Shown: piece after piece, positions 1-4,668 of the stretch | Layout of the letters: every line of letters begins with the position of its first letter | Numbering within the stretch: position 1 is the stretch's first letter | DNA from: a virus | Virus record (IMG/VR): IMGVR_UViG_3300048925_000659 | Coordinates: 1 to 29,481 of that record | Strand: one strand, 5' to 3' | Length of the DNA: 29,481 bases | Position numbers and translations under genes: made by a program | Notes under the pieces: generated by a model | What the model saw: only the letters and a program-made list of their open reading frames with translations | The model's database searches: none | What the model was told of the DNA's origin: nothing

Positions 1-264
1 ATGAGCGTTGACCTCAGCAAGAGCATGGCCGAGAACGTGAAAGCGCTCGGCGCTTACGAGGGCCCAAAGGATCTGACGTCCGTCATCCAAGACATCTACC
101 GCGTCGCGACGACGCTTCTCCAGGGATCGGGTGGCGACTACTGCGCGTGCCAGATGTTCCCGTGCGAGTGCGTCGAGGTGTTCATGGACGACCTCGCGGC
201 GTGTGTCGCGGTTCGCCACCCCGAGGCGCCTCAGCCCACCAACCAGACCGAAGGAGATGCCTGA
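1..264 (+). CDS. Small cysteine-containing protein of unknown function
   Basis: An 87-residue protein whose ATG is the first base of the window, so neither a ribosome site nor a longer N-terminus can be judged. It is acidic with a short cysteine cluster around residues 48-56 (CACQMFPCEC), which could bind metal or form disulfides. It is followed after one base by the next small gene, and its last codons contain that gene's ribosome site. I do not recognise the family. Its place in a run of small overlapping genes marks it as part of a phage accessory operon. Confidence 0.6.
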   Translation: MSVDLSKSMAENVKALGAYEGPKDLTSVIQDIYRVATTLLQGSGGDYCACQMFPCECVEVFMDDLAACVAVRHPEAPQPTNQTEGDA

Positions 265-265
265 G

Positions 266-424
266 ATGTCCGAGAAGCAGCGAGACGCCCTGCGTCGACT
301 GGGGGCACTGCTCGACCGTATCGACGCTGAAACGCGTCAAGAGGGCGAGCCTTCGCTGCGCCACGTTGTTGCGGAGCATGCTCGCGAGGAGCTGTCCAAC
401 CGGACCGAAGGAGAGAACCGATGA
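266..424 (+). CDS. Small charged helical protein of unknown function
   Basis: A 52-residue protein beginning MSEKQRDALR, rich in Arg and Glu and probably all helical. The frame is open further upstream, but the ATG at 266 is preferred: AAGGAG lies about 10 bases upstream and the upstream gene ends two bases before. Its stop overlaps the ATG of the next gene (ATGA), indicating translational coupling. The family is not recognised. Confidence 0.6.
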   Translation: MSEKQRDALRRLGALLDRIDAETRQEGEPSLRHVVAEHAREELSNRTEGENR

Positions 425-933
425 GCCTCACGGGTCGATTGATCGCGCGGCTGATTCGCGAAGGGCATATCGAGCCCGGCAAGTACCGCATCGAGCGCAC
501 CTACGCGGGATTCTGGCAGCGCCGAGAGGGTGCCTTCTCGTGGGAGCTGGTTGACGCAACATCCGGCCTCCCGGTGAATATCGGTTCGCAGTACACGGTG
601 AAGGAGTGTGTAGCTGCCGAGGCGTGGGAGTGGTACGGCCCGGGAATCATCCCAGGTCGCGCCGAACTAGCCCCCTCCATCCCCACAGACGGGAGTCGTG
701 GGCCGATGAGTTCGTCTGGTGCAACCCGCCGTACTCGAACCTGGGTGACTGGGTGTCGAAGGCGTGGGCTGAGTGGCCTTCTAGCCGTGGCATCGTCATG
801 CTGCTCCCAGCGAACCGGGTCGAGCAGAAGTGGTGGCAGGAGCACGTGGAACCGAGGCGGGATCGTCCGGATTCTCCTCTCAAGGTGGAGTTTTTGCCGG
901 GCCGTATGCGGTTCATTCGCCCGAACGCCGTGA
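421..933 (+). CDS. Hypothetical protein whose 3' part runs out of frame into a methyltransferase remnant
   Basis: The ATG overlaps the preceding stop (ATGA) and follows a good AAGGAGA site. Residues 1 to about 90 look like a real small phage protein, with an aromatic middle (YAGFWQRREGAFSWELVD) and an acidic C-terminal helix. From about residue 95 the composition becomes Ser/Arg/Gly-rich low-complexity, because another frame of the same DNA encodes the methyltransferase core (NPPY at 723-734). I infer that the original gene ended near 670-700 and that a deletion, or a -1 shift, joined it out of frame to the methyltransferase. The present 170-residue product is therefore probably an artefactual C-terminal extension of a shorter gene. 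No function is recognised for the N-terminal part. Confidence 0.5.
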   Translation: MSLTGRLIARLIREGHIEPGKYRIERTYAGFWQRREGAFSWELVDATSGLPVNIGSQYTVKECVAAEAWEWYGPGIIPGRAELAPSIPTDGSRGPMSSSGATRRTRTWVTGCRRRGLSGLLAVASSCCSQRTGSSRSGGRSTWNRGGIVRILLSRWSFCRAVCGSFARTP

Positions 934-1289
934 TCGGACCGAAGGGTGACCGGCCACCCTTCGGCTGTGCCCTGCTGATCTGGCGGGAGCCTATGGTCCG
1001 AGAACGCCCGAAGCCTCCTCGCGCTCCTCGCGGTAAGAACGTGCTCACTTGGGACGACGCGAGGGACATGGCAGTGGCTCCAGATGGGACGCAATACGCG
1101 CTGAACTCAGAGCAGCTCCGTGGCGAAGGTCGTACATGGTGGGCTGAGCTAGTGGGCGCTGGAGGTCGAACGAAGGAGCTATCGCATCCGACTGACCCGT
1201 GGGCCATATCAAAGGCCAAGGCTCGGCAGGCCGCAGAGCACCACGCTCGCGAGCACCATGCGGTACCCCAGGAAGGGAACAAGAGATGA
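606..1289 (+). pseudogene. Phage DNA N6-adenine methyltransferase (Dam-like), N-terminally truncated
   Basis: The frame encodes a sequence typical of the phage N6-adenine methyltransferase family (PF05869): VWCNPPYSNLGDWVSKA with the catalytic NPPY, then a strand-helix run ending MLLPANRVEQKWW, then the FLPGRMRFI element. A full family member carries roughly 60-80 more residues before NPPY, including a conserved D-x-W-x-T-P stretch; here only about 11 plausible residues precede it. The remaining upstream codons in this frame are a shadow of the gene starting at 421. The only in-frame starts before NPPY are GTGs at 606, 624 and 630 without a properly spaced ribosome site. The stop overlaps the next ATG, so operon structure is kept. 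Activity is doubtful. A fused protein made by frameshifting from the upstream gene is the alternative. Confidence 0.65.
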
Positions 1290-1465
1290 GCGTCCTGCGG
1301 CAGGCTTCAGGCGCTCAGATCCTCCCGCACGTCGCTGACCCGCGCGCCACCATCAGCGCATACCACGCTGCCACGGCTCTCGACGCGGACCATCGAACGA
1401 AGTACCCGGCTTTCGGCGTCGTAGCTGCCGGACTGTTCCCGCAGGCGACGGAGGAAGAGCGATGA
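1286..1465 (+). CDS. Small protein of unknown function
   Basis: A 59-residue protein starting MSVLRQASGA. The ATG at 1286 overlaps the upstream stop by four bases and is preceded by GGAAGGGAA, so it is preferred over an earlier in-frame start inside the methyltransferase frame. Its own stop overlaps the ATG of the next gene. No membrane segment or recognisable motif. Conserved coupling on both sides suggests it is translated. Confidence 0.55.
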   Translation: MSVLRQASGAQILPHVADPRATISAYHAATALDADHRTKYPAFGVVAAGLFPQATEEER

Positions 1466-1770
1466 CCGAACCGAACGCGTGGCGGCTCGACATGCTCGAG
1501 CTGAAGGCCGTGCTGACAGCAGCGACCCGCGTGCGTCACCTACGTGAGGAGTTCGTGGCGGGAGAGCTCGGATGGGTGCGTCACGAGCGGAACATCATGC
1601 ACGACGCCACGAACGCGATCCGAGCACGATATGGCAGGCCACCCGTCACGCGCGAGCAGATCGAGGCCGTGGAGTCCCGCGCGGGCGGTCATATCGACTA
1701 CGTGTCGAAGTACGCGATCGGGTGCGCTGACCTGGTGCACGCCGAGCCGACCGGGGAGGAGAAGCCGTGA
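1462..1770 (+). CDS. Hypothetical helical phage protein
   Basis: A 102-residue, Arg/Glu-rich, mostly helical protein (MTEPNAWRLD at the N-terminus; central RHLREEFVAGELGWVRHERN). The ATG overlaps the previous stop (ATGA), and GGAGGAAGAG lies just upstream. Family and function are not recognised. Downstream, a GTG at 1767 opens a 10-codon frame ending at 1799, which may only serve to couple translation to the next frame. Confidence 0.6.
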   Translation: MTEPNAWRLDMLELKAVLTAATRVRHLREEFVAGELGWVRHERNIMHDATNAIRARYGRPPVTREQIEAVESRAGGHIDYVSKYAIGCADLVHAEPTGEEKP

Positions 1771-1795
1771 CCGACGTGTGCGAGAGGATACGAGA

Positions 1796-1987
1796 GTGAT
1801 CATCACAGACACGCTGGGTGCTTCAGGCGCGATCGCCGCGCGATACAGGAACGATCCGAACGCGCTGGAAGCATCCGCTGATACGCTCCGGAATCCTCAC
1901 CCTTGGCTATCACCCTGCGCGCGAGCTCATTCATCCGCCGCGAGAGCGTGTGGGCAACTGTCACGGACGAAGAAATCGCGCCTCTGA
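1796..1987 (+). pseudogene. 5' part of a frameshifted small gene
   Basis: From GTG 1796 the frame reads as normal coding sequence for about 35 residues (VIITDTLGASGAIAARYRND and onward to about base 1900). It then becomes Ala/Arg/Ser-rich and stops at 1987. From about 1903 the neighbouring frame takes over with good codon use. The switch is frame 2 to frame 1, as a one-base deletion would give. I interpret this as the front half of a gene broken near 1895-1905. It is coupled to the preceding 10-codon minicistron (TGA 1797-1799 overlaps the GTG). Function is unknown. Confidence 0.4.
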
Positions 1988-2241
1988 TGTTCCGGATGCT
2001 TGCGATCTGGTCGCCAGACCCAACCAGGGGGGTGATGCTCATTGGTGGCCCGAACGATGGGGACGTTGTCGAGTTGCCGCGACAGAGCGACGGTCGGCCC
2101 TCGGAACGGGTGCGCGTTGCGCCGCCCGCTGCGACTCCGTACCGAGACCCGTCCGCTCGGCCCGAGCCCAACCACGTCGGTTCGTACGTGCGTCAGGGCA
2201 TCGACAGTGAGCGCGACGTATGGGTGTACCGCTGGGTATAA
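1903..2241 (+). CDS. Small GGPxDG-type phage protein, start uncertain
   Basis: The open frame could start at TTG 1903 (112 residues). The best-supported start is ATG 2035 (or GTG 2032): AGGGGGG lies just upstream, and the product then begins MLIGGPNDGDVVELP. An N-terminal G-G-P-x-D-G followed by a short strand, and a C-terminal Y-R-W, resembles a family of about 70-residue actinophage proteins of unknown function (pattern recalled, not searched). The 1903-2034 segment is probably the 3' part of the frameshifted gene upstream. This is the last gene before the structured gene-free region. Confidence 0.5.
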   Translation: MAITLRASSFIRRESVWATVTDEEIAPLMFRMLAIWSPDPTRGVMLIGGPNDGDVVELPRQSDGRPSERVRVAPPAATPYRDPSARPEPNHVGSYVRQGIDSERDVWVYRWV

Positions 2242-2295
2242 GTGTTTGGCTGATATCCGCAGAACATAAGCCCGACACGCTGGGCGTGGACGTTT

Positions 2296-2330
2296 CGCAC
2301 GCGCGTGCGCGCGCGTGGTAATCTCCTCAC
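2296..2330 (+). promoter_or_regulatory. Candidate promoter with alternating purine-pyrimidine tract
   Basis: Bases 2296-2317 alternate pyrimidine and purine without a break, and contain the perfect 14-bp palindrome 2296-2309. Directly after comes TGG-TAATCT, an extended -10-like element (TAATCT at 2319-2324). A start six to seven bases later would fall at about 2331, exactly where the first hairpin of the structured region begins. No convincing -35 box is seen at normal spacing. Promoter assignment is inference from position and the -10 match. Confidence 0.35.
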
Positions 2331-2649
2331 ATCCCGGTGAGCTATGCCTAGAGGCAGGTTGACCGGGATTTGTGCTTCCCGGAGTTGGTGCTCTTCGCTG
2401 GGAACTGCCCGCCGACCGCGCGACCTCAACGCTCGCGGCTTCACGCCTTCGTCGCTTGACGGTTTCGGCGGGCACCATTCTTCCCCGTTGGTCGCTTAGC
2501 AGGCGGCGTGTGCGGGTCGAAGGAGACCACCGCGCGGGGTGGTCGTCCATGCCGGTACGGTGCGCGTACTGGCCGTGGTGGAGCGTGCAGAGTCTGGGTC
2601 TTTCCCGTCTGCATGCTCCACCACACCCGGGGTTGTCGAAGGAGACGCC
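2331..2649 (+). ncRNA. Putative structured non-coding RNA or structured leader; possible cos region
   Basis: This gene-free stretch folds into successive stems. Arms: 2331-2338/2362-2369 (8 bp) with inner TGCC/GGCA (2345-2348/2353-2356); 2376-2380/2400-2404; 2406-2415/2465-2474 (10 bp, perfect), enclosing 2416-2420/2434-2438 and 2450-2453/2458-2461; 2522-2531/2538-2548 (10 bp, one bulge); 2551-2559/2565-2573 (9 bp, one G-T); 2575-2590/2609-2624 (16 bp, one G-T). The G-T pairs are tolerated in RNA but would be mismatches in a DNA cruciform, which favours RNA. The 12-mer GTCGAAGGAGAC occurs at 2516-2527 and 2635-2646; the second copy is the ribosome site of the 2650 gene. No known RNA family is recognised. 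Position between accessory genes and the terminase side is also where a cos site would be expected. Confidence 0.5.
2516..2646 (+). repeat. Pair of 12-bp direct repeats containing a ribosome site
   Basis: GTCGAAGGAGAC is present at 2516-2527 and again at 2635-2646. The downstream copy is placed correctly to act as the ribosome site for ATG 2650. The upstream copy has no start codon at suitable distance and instead overlaps the base of the hairpin at 2522-2548. The repeat brackets three strong hairpins. It may be a duplication, or an alternative pairing partner controlling access to the ribosome site. Confidence 0.5.
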
Positions 2650-2820
2650 ATGGCTTGGGGCATCACGCAGAGCGTCACCAACGACGCCGCCCTCGACCAC
2701 ATCAGTGGGCTGCACCACAACCGGGACGACGCGCTCGACCACCTCGCGGACTTCATGATCAAGCACCCCGAGCACGACACGGACCCTGATCTCACTCTCG
2801 CACGAATCGCACTCCAATGA
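2650..2820 (+). CDS. Small acidic His/Asp-rich phage protein
   Basis: A 56-residue protein starting MAWGITQSVT, acidic and histidine-rich (DHISGLHHNRDDALDHLADF). The start at 2650 is set by AAGGAG at 2639-2644. Longer upstream openings in this and other frames run through the hairpin region and have non-coding composition. The stop overlaps the ATG of the following gene. Family unknown; first gene of the run leading to the terminase. Confidence 0.65.
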   Translation: MAWGITQSVTNDAALDHISGLHHNRDDALDHLADFMIKHPEHDTDPDLTLARIALQ

Positions 2821-2933
2821 CCCGCGCACTCTTCACGTTCGCCGGCATGACGGCGGGCGTCCTACTCGTCGTGACCGTTCAGCACTCGTGGCGCCGGGTC
2901 ATCGCTGGCCTTCTGAGCAGAGGGGATGCGTGA
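2817..2933 (+). CDS. 38-residue single-span membrane peptide
   Basis: Starts MTRALFTFAG and contains one hydrophobic segment at about residues 5-20, followed by a basic stretch (SWRR), giving a predicted N-out/C-in or signal-anchor topology. ATG overlaps the preceding stop (ATGA), and its own TGA overlaps the next ATG (TGATG). Small membrane proteins of this kind are common at the left end of actinophage genomes; function unknown. Confidence 0.55.
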   Translation: MTRALFTFAGMTAGVLLVVTVQHSWRRVIAGLLSRGDA

Positions 2934-3076
2934 TGAGCGAGGGCATCGTGATCCTGCTGCTGACCGGAGCGCTCACGCCCGTGATCGCAGCGTGCGGCCG
3001 AGGCGAGCTCCCGAAGGGCCCGTCATGGTTCGAGATCAGCCACGACACGAACCGGGCAGCGAGGCGGCGCAGATGA
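2933..3076 (+). CDS. Small membrane protein with a lipobox-like site
   Basis: A 47-residue protein, MSEGIVILLLTGALTPVIAA then C21. The N-terminal 20 residues are hydrophobic and end in V-I-A-A-C, which fits the loose lipobox consensus, but there are no N-terminal positive charges, so a plain transmembrane anchor is equally likely. The C-terminus is basic (AARRRR). AGAGGGGA upstream supports the ATG at 2933; the stop overlaps the next ATG. Function unknown. Confidence 0.5.
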   Translation: MSEGIVILLLTGALTPVIAACGRGELPKGPSWFEISHDTNRAARRRR

Positions 3077-3204
3077 GCAACAGCAAGCTCGACGCCGTCT
3101 TCCACCCGAAGACGTACGTGTGTGACTACTGCGGTGCTGAGTGGCGTTCCCCGATCTCCGCGGCTATGTGTTGCGACGCGGTCAGCATGGACGCGGACTC
3201 GTGA
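3073..3204 (+). CDS. Small zinc-ribbon-like protein
   Basis: A 43-residue protein with C-D-Y-C at residues 17-20 and a second pair C-C near residues 33-34, a spacing compatible with a small zinc-binding fold. ATG overlaps the upstream stop, and the TGA overlaps the GTG of the HNH gene. Likely nucleic-acid- or protein-binding by analogy with other short phage zinc ribbons; this is inference only. Confidence 0.55.
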   Translation: MSNSKLDAVFHPKTYVCDYCGAEWRSPISAAMCCDAVSMDADS

Positions 3205-3503
3205 GTAACCGCAGCATCCGTGACGGCAAGGGGCACCGCGCATATCGGCGCATGCAGTCCGCGTTGAAGCGCCGCACCGCCCGAGAGAAACTGCCCTGCG
3301 GGTACGGCTCCACGAACGGCTGGGGATGCGGTAACCAGATCGACACGACACTCCCCGCCGGTCATCGCATGAGCTTCACCGCGGACCATGATGACGCCCT
3401 CGACAACGGAGGACGTCTCCTCGGACATCTCGTCCCCATGCACTTGTCGTGTAACAGCCGCAAGAGCAACCACGCCGCCGCCGAGATCTGGGCTGCGACG
3501 TGA
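3201..3503 (+). CDS. HNH endonuclease
   Basis: A 100-residue protein starting at GTG 3201, overlapping the previous stop. It has the arrangement of phage HNH nucleases: a Cys pair in PCGYGSTNGWGCGNQ, the first H-D of the active site in TADHDDALDNGG, and the third element in HLVPMHLSCNSRKSN with CxxxK/N spacing. Small HNH proteins beside terminase genes are established partners in packaging of HK97-like phages, where they assist cos cleavage by the large terminase. Its place about 1 kb before the terminase genes fits that role. A free-standing homing endonuclease is the alternative, but tight coupling to neighbours argues against it. Confidence 0.8.
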   Translation: MSNRSIRDGKGHRAYRRMQSALKRRTAREKLPCGYGSTNGWGCGNQIDTTLPAGHRMSFTADHDDALDNGGRLLGHLVPMHLSCNSRKSNHAAAEIWAAT

Positions 3504-3520
3504 ACCGAACGGAGTCAGTG

Positions 3521-3841
3521 ATGCGCAGCAACCATGTCGATGTCGTCATCGCAGAAGGCGACCCTCACACGGTCGACCTGCCACACGAGGAGCAGCCCAC
3601 CGTGGACGTCGCACCCGACCCGGCACGTCGCATCATCATCCTCGCCCCCACGAAGCCGGACGGCGAGGAGTACGCGGCGCAGCTGAACATCACTCCCGTC
3701 GCGATCGTCACCCCACGCGCACCACACGCCGCCCGCGGCATGGTCGCTGACGACATCGAACCTCACCCCGACCTAGCCCCGGAGGACCGCGAGGCGCTGC
3801 TGCCTGAGGTACTCCCCGCACTCGAGACCATGGAGGGCTGA
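3521..3841 (+). CDS. Hypothetical phage protein near the terminase
   Basis: A 106-residue protein. ATG 3521 has GGAG seven bases upstream and is preferred; GTG 3500, seven codons earlier, overlaps the HNH stop but lacks a ribosome site. The centre reads IIILAPTKPDGEEYAAQLNI then ITPVAIVTPRAPHAARGM, an alternating strand-helix-strand pattern that could form a small Rossmann-like or glycosyltransferase-like half fold. The ends are acidic and Pro-rich, probably disordered. I do not assign a function. It ends in GGAGGG, which serves the next start. Confidence 0.6.
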   Translation: MRSNHVDVVIAEGDPHTVDLPHEEQPTVDVAPDPARRIIILAPTKPDGEEYAAQLNITPVAIVTPRAPHAARGMVADDIEPHPDLAPEDREALLPEVLPALETMEG

Positions 3842-3844
3842 CAC

Positions 3845-4044
3845 ATGACCGTTGTCATCGGGCAGTTGCCACACGCGTACTCATCGCGACCGGCGACGCC
3901 GACCCCGTGGAGGTGGGCACCATAACGAGCGACCTGCGATCCACAGGGACCGGAGCGAACGTTCAGGTCAGCATGCGCTCATGGCGCCGCAGCCTCGCGC
4001 TCGGCTTCCTCCGCATGGCGTGGGCCACCTGGACCAGCCGATGA
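3845..4044 (+). pseudogene. Small gene broken by an apparent one-base deletion
   Basis: ATG 3845 has an excellent GGAGGG site seven bases upstream, but its frame stops after 26 codons (TAA 3923-3925). The adjacent frame from about 3862 to TGA 4042-4044 reads as good coding sequence (ATRVLIATGDADPVEVGTIT, then a basic, aromatic C-terminus) and has no start with a ribosome site. Joining MTVVI to that frame near 3859-3862 restores a protein of about 65 residues. This matches loss of one base. The stop of the second frame overlaps the ATG of the next gene, as expected of the intact gene. Function unknown. Confidence 0.5.
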
Positions 4045-4154
4045 CCCCGTGGGATCTCATCGTATGGGCCGGGGCAGTGGCAGCAGCAGTCATCATCATC
4101 GGCTTCGGCGCGGCACTCGCATACGGACTCATCCGAGCCGCACGGCAACTCTGA
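4041..4154 (+). CDS. 37-residue membrane peptide
   Basis: Starts MTPWDLIVWAGAVAAAVIII and is almost entirely one transmembrane segment (about residues 5-30), with a basic tail. The ATG overlaps the stop of the preceding (broken) frame. Its end lies a few bases before a strong hairpin. Unknown function; another of the small membrane proteins preceding the terminase. Confidence 0.5.
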   Translation: MTPWDLIVWAGAVAAAVIIIGFGAALAYGLIRAARQL

Positions 4155-4158
4155 ACCA

Positions 4159-4193
4159 TCCGGGCGTCGCTGAAAAATCCAGCGACGCCCGGA
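4159..4193 (+). terminator. Strong hairpin, probable terminator
   Basis: A perfect 14-bp inverted repeat (arms 4159-4172 and 4180-4193) with the 7-base loop AAAAATC. There is no T-run after it on either strand, so it would act as a U-tract-less terminator or a transcript-processing/stabilising element. It separates the small-gene cluster from the packaging genes. Confidence 0.55.
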
Positions 4194-4275
4194 CCATGCC
4201 CACCTCCCGCGCGTGCCTGGCAGTTCTCTCCGCGGGTGAATCGGACGTTGTGGGGGATTTGAGGGGGTGGGGGAT

Positions 4276-4668
4276 ATGGGACGCCCTAAGGCCCCCTGCG
4301 GCACTGATGCCGCATACCGTCGGCACCTCCGGAACGGTGAGGAAGTCGATGCTGAGTGTCGTCGTGCGCATCGTGAGAAGCAGCGTGAGGCTCGGCGATC
4401 GCCAGCATCATCGGCGGGGGTGGCGGACGAGCCGCCGATCCGGGATACGGGTGGCGATCAGGATGATCTGAAACTCATCGTCGACACACTGCGGACTGTG
4501 TTCAAGAAGGTCGCGATGGAGGACCCCGTGAAGGTGGCTCCGATCGCGCGCGAGTTCCGTTCCGCTGTGGAGGCGGCTCGGGGACCGCAGGAGCAGCCGA
4601 AGGAGTTGAGCCTTGCCGACCAACTCGCCGCCGCTCGAGCTGCTCGGGCTGCAAGAGCCGCGGGTTAG
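4276..4668 (+). CDS. Terminase small subunit
   Basis: A 130-residue protein, MGRPKAPCGTDAAYRRHLRN at the N-terminus; the C-G-T-x(4)-Y-x-R-H-L-R-x-G-E opening followed by CRRAHR is typical of actinophage small terminases with an N-terminal DNA-binding helix cluster. The middle is acidic, the end an Ala/Arg-rich helix. ATG 4276 is preferred over GTG 4267 because MGRPK begins the conserved part and G-rich ribosome-site-like sequence precedes it. It overlaps the large terminase gene by 56 bases. Role: binds the packaging site and loads the large subunit. Identity rests on position plus the N-terminal pattern. Confidence 0.75.
   Translation: MGRPKAPCGTDAAYRRHLRNGEEVDAECRRAHREKQREARRSPASSAGVADEPPIRDTGGDQDDLKLIVDTLRTVFKKVAMEDPVKVAPIAREFRSAVEAARGPQEQPKELSLADQLAAARAARAARAAG

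Noticed and set aside
2242-2649. tRNA gene or CRISPR array in the gene-free region
   Set aside because: No T-loop GGTTCRA motif or cloverleaf with an acceptor stem, and no regularly spaced repeats with spacers; the stems are each different in sequence.
2372-2758. 128-residue forward open frame across the structured region
   Set aside because: Trp/Arg/Ser/Pro-rich translation, no ribosome site, and it extends out of frame into the gene at 2650.
1927-2829. 300-residue reverse-strand open frame across the hairpin region
   Set aside because: Arg/Pro-rich composition with no domain; it runs through inverted repeats and over two forward genes, so it is an open frame by high GC only.
3845-3925. 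Programmed -1 frameshift producing the protein of 3845-4044
   Set aside because: No slippery heptamer or downstream structure is visible at the switch; a one-base loss explains it more simply.
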